This document shows positions 27,227 to 36,301 of a stretch of 64,000 bases of DNA, in pieces. The notes under the pieces were generated by a model. That model searched no databases. It was not told the DNA's origin and saw only the letters and a list, made by a program, of their open reading frames with translations. Position 1 is the first letter of the stretch, and every line of letters starts with the position of its first letter. The position numbers were made by a program, and so were the translations under genes. The DNA lies in NCBI RefSeq assembly GCF_024362785.1, contig NZ_CP093301.1, forward strand, positions 1,116,001-1,180,000, read 5' to 3'. The DNA is from Evansella sp. LMS18 (GTDB lineage: Bacteria; Bacillota; Bacilli; Bacillales; Salisediminibacteriaceae).

Positions 27227-28129
27227 TTACCTCCTGATCGACCTCGCCATTCTGATAATCGTATGACGCCTTCCACGAACCGCAACGGAGTATGCCATAA
27301 TGTTCTCCGGAACAGCAACACCATGGAAACCAGCATCTCCAATATGATGGATGTCAGCTCCAGCCATTTTGTTCTGAAGAGCAATTTGGCGGATTGTAGA
27401 TTCATCGGCCCCCTCCTGGCTGGTACCTATCGTGAACATCGTCAGAGCACCGTGCTTTTTAGCGATTTCCGCCCATCGAACAGCTTTTTCCATCGTCACA
27501 CCTGGCACCGTCCCTGGTGAAGGAAGCAGAACCACATCCACACCTGCCTCAACAAATTCCTCGACAAGCTGTTCGGACACTACCTCTTCATTCACCCCCG
27601 CACCATGCATTTTCCCGGCAATTATAAGAGCATCCTCCCCTAATATATCTCTCGCTCTCCTGATTGCCTTAGCTATCTCAGAATTAGAAACACCAGTCTG
27701 TGGATTGCCGGTGAGACATATAAAATTTAGTCCCTCCTCCTTCACTTTTTCCAGTGTTTCAGCCGCGGCAGTCCGCCCCAGGGGGAGGGACTGGACAGTT
27801 TCAGAAAAATCAGCCTCAGGGTCAACAGGTTCCAGGTTAATTCCTAAAGGACGTCCTGTCATCCGCCTGAATTCAGCCAGAAGATTATCCTTTTCAGCCG
27901 ACAGACCCTGAATTTCGGGATTAAAAACATCGCATCCGTTCAGGAGAATCAAATCAGCGCCAAAAGCAGCTGCTATCTCTCCATTTGTAACCTCAGGATA
28001 TAGGGAAGGGACTGCCCCGATAACTTCTGCTATAACTGTACGGCCTTCAGAAGCTTTTACAGCCTGTTTTAATTCCGGGCCAGTCATAGCAAGAAGCTCT
28101 GAAGATACTGAGCTTAACAAACGCTTCAT
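27227..28129 (-). CDS. TIM-barrel-like protein next to GlcNAc PTS (DUF7916-like)
   Basis: A 300-residue soluble protein of unknown reaction. Alternating beta-alpha pattern and motifs such as ADLILLNGCDVFNP, LGINLEPVDP and DVVLLPSPGTVPG suggest a TIM-barrel fold related to phosphoenolpyruvate-mutase-like enzymes; I recall the family as DUF7916, found beside sugar PTS genes. Its ATG overlaps the PTS stop by 4 bp, so the two are coupled. It probably acts on an N-acetylglucosamine-derived phosphate or controls the PTS; this is inference. Confidence 0.65.
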   Translation of the reverse strand: MKRLLSSVSSELLAMTGPELKQAVKASEGRTVIAEVIGAVPSLYPEVTNGEIAAAFGADLILLNGCDVFNPEIQGLSAEKDNLLAEFRRMTGRPLGINLEPVDPEADFSETVQSLPLGRTAAAETLEKVKEEGLNFICLTGNPQTGVSNSEIAKAIRRARDILGEDALIIAGKMHGAGVNEEVVSEQLVEEFVEAGVDVVLLPSPGTVPGVTMEKAVRWAEIAKKHGALTMFTIGTSQEGADESTIRQIALQNKMAGADIHHIGDAGFHGVAVPENIMAYSVAVRGRRHTIIRMARSIRR

Positions 28130-29520
28130 TCTTTTCTGTCCTTCATTTCGTCAGCAACAAACTCCACGTCCGTTCCGACGATAATTTGAATATTTTTGTC
28201 CCCTATTTTCATAACTCCTTTAGCTCCGTGTTTTTTCAGAGCCCCTTCATCCACTTGTCCCATATCTTTTACATGAAGACGGAGCCGTGTTGCACAATTA
28301 TCGATGGAGGTAATATTCTCCATGCCGCCAAGACCGGCAATGAATTTTTCAGCCATCTGTCCATACTTTTCGTTGCCGCCCGTGCGTGGCTCTTTCTCTT
28401 TTGAAGCCTCCTCATCTCCGTCCATTACAATGTCGCCCTCCTCACGGCCAGGCGTTTTCAGATCCAGTTTTACGATTAAGAAATAGAAGACCACAAAGTA
28501 AATAGCTCCGAAGATTAGCCCCTGAACAAGCAGTATGAGCGGATTCTGAGCAATACCAAAATTCAGCAGGTAATCAAATGCCCCGGCTGAAAATCCAAAG
28601 CCGTGACGAATATCGAGCATGACAGCCACCATCATCGATACCCCGGTCAAAATAGCGTGAGTCACGTAAAGCAACGGGGACAGAAACATAAACGAGAATT
28701 CAATTGGTTCCGTTATCCCTGTCAGGAATGAGGTAACGGCAATCCCGATCATCCCCCCGGCGACAGCTTTCCTGTACTTCTTCTTAGCTGCAAAAATCAT
28801 GGCAATCGCAGCAGCAGGAAGACCGAACATCATAATCGGGAAAAATCCTGCCATGAAATATCCAGCCGATGGATCTCCAGCAAAGAACCGTCCGATTTCT
28901 CCTGTTGCACCTTCAAACTCACCAAAGACAAACCAGATGAGTGAGTTAATGACGTGGTGAAGACCAATCGGGATCAGAATTCTGTTCAGGAAACCATAAA
29001 TACCAGCACCTAATGCTCCTGCGCCTAGTATCCATTCACCCACACTGTGAATAAACTCCTGAACCGGCGGCCAGACAAATCCGAAGATGAATGCCAGTAC
29101 TACCATCACTCCGCCCGTGACAATCGGTACAAATCTCCGTCCGCCAAAGAATGCGAGCCAGTCTGGCAGTTTAATATTGTAATATCTGTTATATAGAAGA
29201 CCAGCTACAACACCTGATAATATACCGCCGAGGACTGACATATCAATATCCTCATTAATCGCGGCGGTTCCTTCTGTCAAAACAAAGTACCCGACTGCAC
29301 CGGCTAATGCCGCTGCTCCGTTGCCGTCCTTTGACAGCCCTATTGCCACACCCAGCGCAAAAATCAAGGCCAGATGCGCAAATATCGCATCCCCGGCAGC
29401 CGCCATAAATGGAATACCGAGTAAGTCATCCTGCCCAAGACGAAGCAAGATGGCCGCTGCCGGCAAAACCGCAACTGGAAGCATTAATGCTTTACCAATT
29501 CTTTGTAAAAAAGCTAACAT
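28126..29520 (-). CDS. PTS N-acetylglucosamine-specific EIICB
   Basis: A 464-residue phosphotransferase system permease of the glucose/N-acetylglucosamine class. The start is ATG at 29520 after GAGAGGGAG; the frame's upstream extension of 29 codons was rejected. The IIC domain (about 1-360) has GLHHVINSLIWF and GITEPIEFSFMFL, the IIB domain starts at about 385 with the phosphorylated cysteine in DNCATRLRLHV. There is no IIA domain, so EIIA must come from elsewhere. It imports GlcNAc as GlcNAc-6-phosphate for nagA and nagB. It is divergent from nagA, with a NagR-type operator and cre-like site between them. Confidence 0.92.
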   Translation of the reverse strand: MLAFLQRIGKALMLPVAVLPAAAILLRLGQDDLLGIPFMAAAGDAIFAHLALIFALGVAIGLSKDGNGAAALAGAVGYFVLTEGTAAINEDIDMSVLGGILSGVVAGLLYNRYYNIKLPDWLAFFGGRRFVPIVTGGVMVVLAFIFGFVWPPVQEFIHSVGEWILGAGALGAGIYGFLNRILIPIGLHHVINSLIWFVFGEFEGATGEIGRFFAGDPSAGYFMAGFFPIMMFGLPAAAIAMIFAAKKKYRKAVAGGMIGIAVTSFLTGITEPIEFSFMFLSPLLYVTHAILTGVSMMVAVMLDIRHGFGFSAGAFDYLLNFGIAQNPLILLVQGLIFGAIYFVVFYFLIVKLDLKTPGREEGDIVMDGDEEASKEKEPRTGGNEKYGQMAEKFIAGLGGMENITSIDNCATRLRLHVKDMGQVDEGALKKHGAKGVMKIGDKNIQIIVGTDVEFVADEMKDRKE

Positions 29521-29592
29521 TTTATCTCCCTCTCTTTCTTTTAAAAGAAGTATCTCCAAAGAAACTTCATAAAACACTGTTTTAAATAAATA

Positions 29593-29606
29593 TGACAGCG
29601 TTTCCA
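29593..29606 (-). promoter_or_regulatory. cre-like site (CcpA) in the PTS leader
   Basis: The minus strand reads TGGAAACGCTGTCA, one mismatch from the catabolite-responsive element TGWAANCGNTNWCA. It lies between the NagR operator and the PTS gene start, suggesting roadblock repression of GlcNAc uptake when better sugars are present. Confidence 0.55.
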
Positions 29607-29633
29607 CCCAAGTTCAGAATATAACATAGAAAA

Positions 29634-29649
29634 GTATAGTTGTCTATAC
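29634..29649. promoter_or_regulatory. NagR (YvoA) operator, dre-type palindrome
   Basis: GTATAG-TTGT-CTATAC is a perfect palindrome and matches the NagR/DasR dre site (core GGTATAGAC followed by a two-fold copy). It overlaps the TAGACA -35 of a minus-strand promoter whose -10 is TATATT. A second, shorter palindrome TTATAC-TGG-GTATAA lies at 29662-29676 on the nagA side. The repressor is encoded at 31676. Confidence 0.8.
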
Positions 29650-29768
29650 CAATTTAATTCGTTATACTGGGTATAATAACACTAGAGAAAAATACATTCC
29701 TTAAGCTAACATGCACCGGATATTTAAGTGCCTTTTATAAATTATTTTTGAGAAAATAGGTGGTTATT

Positions 29769-30920
29769 ATGGAAAACACGTTTTACATTTACGGCGGAAA
29801 AGCTTTTATTGACGGGGAAGCCAGCTTAAACCGCCCTTTAATAAAAGTTTCTCAGGGAAAAATAGATACTGTAGCTGAAAATGCCCTGCCTCCCGAAGGA
29901 GCGACAGTGTACGAATTGCGGGATGACGATGTGATCCTGCCCGGTTTTATCGATATTCATATCCATGGGGCCAACGGTGCTGATACGATGGATGGAACAA
30001 ACGAAGCTCTCTCCACGATTGCCCGGTTTCTTCCCAGGGAAGGGGTTACAAGCTTCCTCGCAACGACGATCACTTCAGGCACGGAAGAAACGTCACATGC
30101 TTTAAAAACAGCTGGACAGTATAAATCCGAATCAGGAGCTGAGCTTCTCGGTATCCACCTGGAAGGACCATTTATCAGCCCGGAACAGGCAGGCGCCCAG
30201 CCTTCCACCCACATTGTACCGCCGGACCTGCAGTTGTTTAAGGAATGGCAGAAAATCTCCGGGGACAACATCCGTATCGTTACGTTTGCACCTGAACAGA
30301 AGAATGGCCAGGAGTTAATGAAGCACTTTTATGCGACAGGCGTTCTTGGTTCAGTGGGTCATTCTGATGCGACATATACGGATATGCAGGAAGCGGAAAG
30401 TAACGGCCTGTCCCATGGCACTCATTTGTTCAACCGTATGCGCCCCCTTCATCACCGCGAACCGGGTGTTGTAGGTTCTGTCTATTTAAGTGAAAGGATA
30501 AAAGCGGAACTTATTCTGGATGAAATTCACGTCAGCCCGGAAGTTGCCCACCTCTCCTATCAGGTACTGGGAAGCGACCGGCTTATCCTGATCAGTGACG
30601 CCATCCGCGGAAAAGGGCTTCCTGAAGGGGAATACGATCTTGGAGGCCAGAAAGTGACCATTCAGAACAGGGAAGCACGATTAGAAGATGGTTCCCTGGC
30701 AGGAAGTGTCCTCCAGATGGATCAGGCAGTACGGAATGCTTTAAAATTCAGGAATATCAGCTGGTCTGATATTGTTAAGATAACATCTCTTAACGCAGCG
30801 AAATCCTTACAGATCGATCACCGGAAAGGACGTATCACTGAAGGCTATGACGCTGACCTTGTTATCCTAAGCCATGACGGATACGTAGAAAAAACATTTT
30901 GCAGAGGTGAACATCAATGA
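29769..30920 (+). CDS. nagA: N-acetylglucosamine-6-phosphate deacetylase
   Basis: A 383-residue amidohydrolase that removes acetate from GlcNAc-6-phosphate. The start is ATG at 29769 after AGGTGG; a GTG at 29760 overlaps the ribosome binding site. Motifs: metal HxH in GFIDIHIHGANG, GIHLEGPFISPEQAGAQ, GHSDATY and GTHLFNRMRPLHHREPG. It overlaps nagB by 4 bp. First gene of nagA-nagB-nagR. Confidence 0.95.
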   Translation: MENTFYIYGGKAFIDGEASLNRPLIKVSQGKIDTVAENALPPEGATVYELRDDDVILPGFIDIHIHGANGADTMDGTNEALSTIARFLPREGVTSFLATTITSGTEETSHALKTAGQYKSESGAELLGIHLEGPFISPEQAGAQPSTHIVPPDLQLFKEWQKISGDNIRIVTFAPEQKNGQELMKHFYATGVLGSVGHSDATYTDMQEAESNGLSHGTHLFNRMRPLHHREPGVVGSVYLSERIKAELILDEIHVSPEVAHLSYQVLGSDRLILISDAIRGKGLPEGEYDLGGQKVTIQNREARLEDGSLAGSVLQMDQAVRNALKFRNISWSDIVKITSLNAAKSLQIDHRKGRITEGYDADLVILSHDGYVEKTFCRGEHQ

Positions 30921-31639
30921 AAATCATCCGTGTAAAGGATTATAATGAAATGAGTAAAACTGCCGCAGAGCTGTTTTTCACAAAAATAAAAGAACGGCCA
31001 TCTCTCCATCTTGGGCTTGCCACAGGAGGAACTCCGGTAGGCATGTATGAAAAACTTACCGAAATGCTGAGAGACTCATCTGTATCAACGGATTCACTAA
31101 AAGTATTTAACCTTGATGAATATGCCGGTCTGCCTCAAAATGACCCGAACAGTTATTACTCGTTTATGAAAAAACATGTGTATAGCCCATGGGATCTCAA
31201 AGCGGACCAGTGTTTTATCCCGGACGGCAAAGCGGAAAACCTTCAGGAAGAATGCAGACGGTATGAGTCACTGCTTGAAGAACATGGCGTTGACATTCAG
31301 CTTCTCGGCGCCGGTGAAAACGGCCACATCGGTTTTAACGAGCCTGGTACACCGTTTCATTCTGAAACTCATGTAGAGGAGTTAAAAAATACTACAAGGG
31401 AAGCGAACGCCCGATTTTTCTCATCACTGGAGGAAGTTCCCACACACGCTGTTACAATGGGGATAAGCTCGATCCTTAAGGCAAAAGAAATCGTCTTAAT
31501 TGCCAGCGGCGAAGAGAAAGCAGAAGCGATAAATTCACTTGTGAACAGCTCGATGACCGAAGAATGGCCGATTACTGCTCTGCAGCAGCATCGTGATGTT
31601 ACAGTGATTGTTGATGAAGCCGCTGCCGCTTCCATTTAA
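30917..31639 (+). CDS. nagB: Glucosamine-6-phosphate deaminase
   Basis: A 240-residue isomerase/deaminase giving fructose-6-phosphate and ammonia from glucosamine-6-phosphate. Motifs: GLATGGTPVGMY near the N-terminus, the catalytic NLDEYAGL and LGAGENGHIGFNEPG. Length is usual for the short Bacillus type without a C-terminal allosteric extension. Its ATG overlaps the nagA stop. Confidence 0.95.
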   Translation: MKIIRVKDYNEMSKTAAELFFTKIKERPSLHLGLATGGTPVGMYEKLTEMLRDSSVSTDSLKVFNLDEYAGLPQNDPNSYYSFMKKHVYSPWDLKADQCFIPDGKAENLQEECRRYESLLEEHGVDIQLLGAGENGHIGFNEPGTPFHSETHVEELKNTTREANARFFSSLEEVPTHAVTMGISSILKAKEIVLIASGEEKAEAINSLVNSSMTEEWPITALQQHRDVTVIVDEAAAASI

Positions 31640-31675
31640 GATTTAAGACTTGTGGAAAAGAAAGGGTCTGTTGCA

Positions 31676-32404
31676 ATGATTAATAAAAACACACCTATTC
31701 CTATTTACTATCAGCTGCAGGAACAGCTGCGAAACAAAATTGAAAACGGAGAATTGGAACCTGGCGCTCCTTTGCCATCGGAACGAGATATGTCTGAAAC
31801 TTACGATATAAGCAGGATGACTGTCCGTCAGGCTCTCAACAACCTCATGAACGAAGGGCTTCTGACACGCATAAAAGGCAAGGGAACATTTGTAGCTGAA
31901 AACAAAATCGAGCAGCCTCTTATGAAACTGACTGGGTTTTCAGAAGATATGAGAATGAGAGGCATCGAACCAGGGTCAAAGCTGATCAGTTTTAAGGTCG
32001 TCGATGCTGAGGATAAAGTGGCAAAACAGCTGGGAATAGAGCCTGCGTCTGAAGTTTACCAGATAAGCCGTTTGAGGCTTGGCGATGGTGACCCGATGGC
32101 TTATGAAGTGTCCTACCTTATTAAAGACCGGCTCCCCGAATTGTCCGAAAAACATCTGGAAGGCTCGTTATACGATTACATTGAAAAAAGCCTGGGGCTG
32201 GACATCCATCGTGCACGCCAGACCATTGAACCTTCTTTTGCTACGGAGCTGGAAGCCGAACTGCTGACGATCGATGAAGGAGCTCCTGTTCTGCTCCTTG
32301 AGCGAACGACGTTTTTAAGCGACGACAGTACGGTTGAATATGTGAAATCAGTCTATCGGGGAGACCGTTATAAATTTATCACTGAAATGAAACGCGAGGG
32401 ATAG
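31676..32404 (+). CDS. nagR: GntR/HutC-family repressor of GlcNAc genes
   Basis: A 242-residue regulator: winged helix (about residues 8-75, ISRMTVRQALNNLMNEGLL) followed by a UTRA ligand domain (about 90-235). The start is ATG at 31676 after AAAGGG, 36 bp downstream of nagB; a GTG 24 bp earlier has no good site. In B. subtilis the orthologue YvoA/NagR follows nagAB and is released from DNA by glucosamine-6-phosphate or GlcNAc-6-phosphate. The palindrome at 29634 is its probable operator. Confidence 0.92.
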   Translation: MINKNTPIPIYYQLQEQLRNKIENGELEPGAPLPSERDMSETYDISRMTVRQALNNLMNEGLLTRIKGKGTFVAENKIEQPLMKLTGFSEDMRMRGIEPGSKLISFKVVDAEDKVAKQLGIEPASEVYQISRLRLGDGDPMAYEVSYLIKDRLPELSEKHLEGSLYDYIEKSLGLDIHRARQTIEPSFATELEAELLTIDEGAPVLLLERTTFLSDDSTVEYVKSVYRGDRYKFITEMKREG

Positions 32405-32408
32405 CAGC

Positions 32409-33143
32409 ATGAACTTCAGATATATCCAGGAGATTGAAAAACTAATTAATCGACTTCGGGAAACAGATGAGAGCACACTTGAAGAAGCCGCCTCTCATAT
32501 CATTCGCACACTGAGACAGGACGGCATGATCCATATTTTCGGAACAGGCCACTCCCACCTTCTGGCAGAAGAGGCCTTTTATCGTGCAGGCGGCCTCGTT
32601 TCCGTCCGCCCGATCCTTATCGAAGAACTGATGCTGCACGAAAGTGCCTGGCGATCTTCCGAAATAGAGCGCCAGGAAGGCTATGCGGAAAACTTTATGA
32701 AAGATCAGCCTATCGCCGAAAGTGACACTGTTATCGTCGTTTCCACATCCGGCCGGAATCCAGTACCAGTCGATGTGGCAAAAATCAGTAAAGAAAAGGG
32801 AGCATCAGTGATTGCCATTACTTCCAAGGCTTATGCAGCCACTCAGTCTTCCCGTCATCCATCCGGAAAGTTTTTAAAGGATATGGCTGACTGCGCACTG
32901 GATAACCACAGCCCGGTTGGGGATGCAGTGTTAAGCCACCCTAACCTGGACACACCATACAGCCCGACATCTACAGTTATCGGTGCCATCCTCCTCCATA
33001 CTATTCTCTCTGAAGCGATCGAGCGGCTGGCTGAGGAAGGGTTTCCTCTGCCGATATTGAAGAGTGGAAATGTGGACAACGCAGACGAGCATAACAAAGC
33101 CTTGTTAGAACGATATAAAACGAGGAATGAGCTGTTTCAATAA
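32409..33143 (+). CDS. SIS-domain phosphosugar-binding protein (UPF0309-like)
   Basis: A 244-residue sugar isomerase-type protein with a HIFGTGHSHLLAEEAFYRAGG loop near residue 40-60 and VVSTSGRNPVPVDVA as second phosphosugar loop. It follows nagR by 4 bp and shares its transcript. UPF0309/SIS proteins bind or isomerise phosphosugars; here it may handle MurNAc-6-phosphate or GlcNAc-6-phosphate, but there is no direct evidence. Note that true MurQ etherases have a similar fold but are longer. Confidence 0.82.
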   Translation: MNFRYIQEIEKLINRLRETDESTLEEAASHIIRTLRQDGMIHIFGTGHSHLLAEEAFYRAGGLVSVRPILIEELMLHESAWRSSEIERQEGYAENFMKDQPIAESDTVIVVSTSGRNPVPVDVAKISKEKGASVIAITSKAYAATQSSRHPSGKFLKDMADCALDNHSPVGDAVLSHPNLDTPYSPTSTVIGAILLHTILSEAIERLAEEGFPLPILKSGNVDNADEHNKALLERYKTRNELFQ

Positions 33144-33159
33144 GTGTTGGTAAAGTAAT

Positions 33160-33194
33160 ATAGCCCGCTATAGCTGGAAGCTGCGGGCTTTTTC
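33160..33194 (+). terminator. Terminator of the nag operon
   Basis: AGCCCGC and GCGGGCT form a 7-bp stem with a loop of about 14 bases and a T-run. Confidence 0.8.
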
Positions 33195-33717
33195 GGGTAA
33201 GGAATATATATAATAGGGTTAGTGTTAGTGCCTATGAAATGCGAGTAGCTTCTCTAGGCTCAACCTTTTAAAGAGGTCAAATACCCATTTTATTTAAGTC
33301 GCAATGGCTGGATGTTCTAACAGAATTACTGGAAATGAATGTCATTCTTATCTGGACAGTTGAAACATCTGAAAAACGCCAAAAAAATAAGAATCTCTGA
33401 TGACGCTAAAGAAACGGCCAGAAAGTTTTAGTTTTTTCGTTTTATAAATCGATAATAAAGAAAGTACATTCCCATCTGTCTGAGCAAGCATTGGAACCGG
33501 TAACCGGTGAATTATCGAACAACAGACGTTAAGAAATCGTTAATAATCTTAGTATGCACCGGAAGGAAGTGTGTTAATTAGTCAGATCGATGCGGAGGTG
33601 TCGGACTTATGGGCTTACAATTTGTCCCTTGCTATCTAAGAGTTGCTATGTAAATAGTGATACAAACTATTTTATGAATAACAAGCATACAGTTTGCAAG
33701 AACATTGGTAATTGTAT
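33195..33717. other. 523-bp gap with no recognised feature
   Basis: AT-rich, no ORF with a ribosome binding site. It contains a short ACCGGTAACCGGT palindromic stretch near 33496-33508 but nothing I can assign. It marks the compositional boundary to the AT-rich gene that follows. Confidence 0.6.
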
Positions 33718-36219
33718 TTATTTTGACATTTTTGATTTAATATATGGAATCACAGTTTCAGCTACTTCAAACTCGTAATAGTTAATCCCAGGTCTATTCA
33801 TGTTAGCTTCAATCAAGAAAATATCCCCTTTTCTATTAACAGCAATATCTAGAGCTACTTCATTTATATTTTCCTGATACATTTTCTCCAAACTATTTAC
33901 TAATTTAATAGTAAAGTAATTTATTTGTTTTTCAATTTTTTTAGTGATCTTAGTTCCAAAGTTCCTTTCTAAAAAACCATTATATTTTCCTAAGTAACCA
34001 CCATTTTTTGCAACAGTAATTACATATGGATTAAATCCAATTCTTGGTTGTTTCATTACTATTACCCACTCATGATTTATGTTTTTCATTAAATGAACTC
34101 TAATATCAAACGGGTATCCCTCAATAGTTTCTGTCTTAATAAACTTTTGTGAAATTAATGGTCCTTTTGCAACTCTTTCTGAGATCATTTTATTAAGTTC
34201 TTTAGGAGTATACTTTTTTAAGCGACCATCTTCTACAATATCGTAGCCCCCGCCCTTAACCTTTTCTATTATCTGGACGCCAATGGCGAACGACCCTATT
34301 TCAGGTTTCAGAACTATTTTATTATATTTATCAATAAGTTCATGTATATCACTTGGATCAGTAACACTTTTAAAAGGAATCAATATTTTGTCAAAAATGT
34401 TTTGAGCCTCTATAAATTCATATATTTTAAGTTTACTTTCTGAGTCGCCATATAGTTCATTTGTAATCGGAATTTCAGAAAACTCCATATATAAATTATC
34501 CAGGTATGCTAGCCCTTTACCTCTTAAACGATCATAAATTCCATCTGGATAGTTAACAATCTTCTCCACCCATTTCCGATTCTCCAGGATCTTTCCTCTA
34601 ATTTTTTTGTTATTAAAATCGATATCTTTTGGCGAAAAATAAAATACCTCTAAACCCTCGTATTTAGCCACATAAACACATGCCCTTGCTAAAGCAATAT
34701 CAGATTCATCTAAATGATTTCTAAACATTAGACCTACCATCTTCTCAGAAGAATTATAAATTTCAAGTGATGTTTGTTTGGCATTAAATAAATTCATACT
34801 GCTAAAATTATTCTTTTCTTGATAAAAAATACCATTGTTATCTAAATACAAAGCATACTCTAATGCTTTTTTGGCTCTTAACCCTTCATGAAATTTAGCA
34901 CCAGGGGCTCCATTTATTTCGAAGATCCAATATCTTTTATTCTCATCGATCGCAATATCTAAACCTAACTCATCTACTGCATGTCCATATAGTTCATCGG
35001 TTTCTAATGTCATCTTTTCTGCTATTTGAAGTAAATCCTGTTCAATTCTTTTTGCATCAGCTCCATATTCACTCTTTAGAAAGTCAATTAAATCTCCTGT
35101 TCTCCCACCTTTACTTATGTTACTTAATATACTATCTTTATTCCCTATCCGAGGATATATTTTAGTTAACTCCCATTCTCCGTTCTTATTTTTCTGATAA
35201 TGTGCCCGTATATCAAACGGTTCTTTTTGCTTTGTATAACATGGTATGAATTCTTGAGAAATAAAAATGTTGTCCTTTAAATTTAATGAATCTATAAAGG
35301 TATCAAAATCCACGTACGTATATATTTTACTCTTTTTATGCTCTTTTAATATATATTTATCTCGTTTTTTCTCAATATAGTATACTCTCTCTCCCTGATT
35401 ACCTTTTATAGGTTTTAGGACAACTTTTTGTTTCATATCAATAAAGTTATAAAGATCACTTTTGTTTATTATTACTTTAAAAGGGATAAAATACTGTGTA
35501 GTTTTCCCTCCTTTCACAAACTTTTCTGGTAAGGTATATTTACCTCCAACCGATACACTAGTAAAGGGGATTCTACGCCTTAATTCCCTTTCAATATAAG
35601 ATTGATTAAAATATTCAACCGGGTATAAATTATAAATGACATCAGGAAAATGAAAGTCCCTATTTAATATTTTATTACCTTCTAAAACCTTTCCACCAAT
35701 AATTTTCTCCTGTTCAAAATCTACATTTTCTGCTGAAAAATAAGTAACCGTCACTCCTAACTTTTTTCCCTCTTCATGTATTGCTCTGATTCGATTCATA
35801 TTCGCTACTTTAATTGGATTCTCTCTGTCTATATAAACGCCTACAAGTTTTGTTTTATCCTTTAAATCCTCAGATATCCTCATATTAATTTCATTTTTCA
35901 ACTCGTTAATTTTTGGTTTAATTTTAAATTGAAAAATACTTCTAGATTCTATATACTTCTGCGCCTCTACACATTTAACAAAAAGTAAAATATTATTGTT
36001 TATGACATCAATAAAGCTTGTTGCATCTTGAAAACTTTGATTACTATTAAAAAATTTTGTTAAGTGAGATAAACCATGAACTATAGACTCTAAATTAATT
36101 AATAAACTAGGAAGTGGTTTGCCTGATTCTCCTTCCCTGATAGTCACATCTATAAGTTCAATCACAGTATCAAGTATATTTATAATTTGTTTTGATTCAC
36201 CATTATGTTTATCATCCAT
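33718..36219 (-). CDS. Fused double YheC/YheD-family ATP-grasp protein
   Basis: An 833-residue protein with a helical N-terminal region (about 1-118) and two successive homologous YheC/YheD modules (about 124-450 and 488-833). Both open with LVGVYI/MVGLMF, then the conserved block YFSAENVDFEQEKIIGGKV versus YFSPKDIDFNNKKIRGKIL, a KVVLKPIKGNQGE versus KIVLKPEIGSFAIG lysine strand, and an ATP-grasp close FEINGAPG versus IEANMNRPG. In B. subtilis yheC and yheD are separate adjacent spore-coat-associated genes. Base composition is clearly more AT-rich than neighbours, suggesting transfer. It sits directly downstream of flagellin, separated by the hag terminator. The substrate is unknown. The start follows AGAGGG. 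Confidence 0.8.
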   Translation of the reverse strand: MDDKHNGESKQIINILDTVIELIDVTIREGESGKPLPSLLINLESIVHGLSHLTKFFNSNQSFQDATSFIDVINNNILLFVKCVEAQKYIESRSIFQFKIKPKINELKNEINMRISEDLKDKTKLVGVYIDRENPIKVANMNRIRAIHEEGKKLGVTVTYFSAENVDFEQEKIIGGKVLEGNKILNRDFHFPDVIYNLYPVEYFNQSYIERELRRRIPFTSVSVGGKYTLPEKFVKGGKTTQYFIPFKVIINKSDLYNFIDMKQKVVLKPIKGNQGERVYYIEKKRDKYILKEHKKSKIYTYVDFDTFIDSLNLKDNIFISQEFIPCYTKQKEPFDIRAHYQKNKNGEWELTKIYPRIGNKDSILSNISKGGRTGDLIDFLKSEYGADAKRIEQDLLQIAEKMTLETDELYGHAVDELGLDIAIDENKRYWIFEINGAPGAKFHEGLRAKKALEYALYLDNNGIFYQEKNNFSSMNLFNAKQTSLEIYNSSEKMVGLMFRNHLDESDIALARACVYVAKYEGLEVFYFSPKDIDFNNKKIRGKILENRKWVEKIVNYPDGIYDRLRGKGLAYLDNLYMEFSEIPITNELYGDSESKLKIYEFIEAQNIFDKILIPFKSVTDPSDIHELIDKYNKIVLKPEIGSFAIGVQIIEKVKGGGYDIVEDGRLKKYTPKELNKMISERVAKGPLISQKFIKTETIEGYPFDIRVHLMKNINHEWVIVMKQPRIGFNPYVITVAKNGGYLGKYNGFLERNFGTKITKKIEKQINYFTIKLVNSLEKMYQENINEVALDIAVNRKGDIFLIEANMNRPGINYYEFEVAETVIPYIKSKMSK

Positions 36220-36257
36220 AAAATCATCCCTCTGATATTAATTAAACTACTTAATTG

Positions 36258-36294
36258 ATAAAAAAGCTCCGGTCATAATTGGACCGAAGCTTTA
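36258..36294 (-). terminator. Terminator of hag
   Basis: On the minus strand AAGCTTCGGTC and GACCGGAGCTT form an 11-bp stem with one G-U pair, followed by a T-run. Confidence 0.9.
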
Positions 36295-36301
36295 AATGGA
36301 A

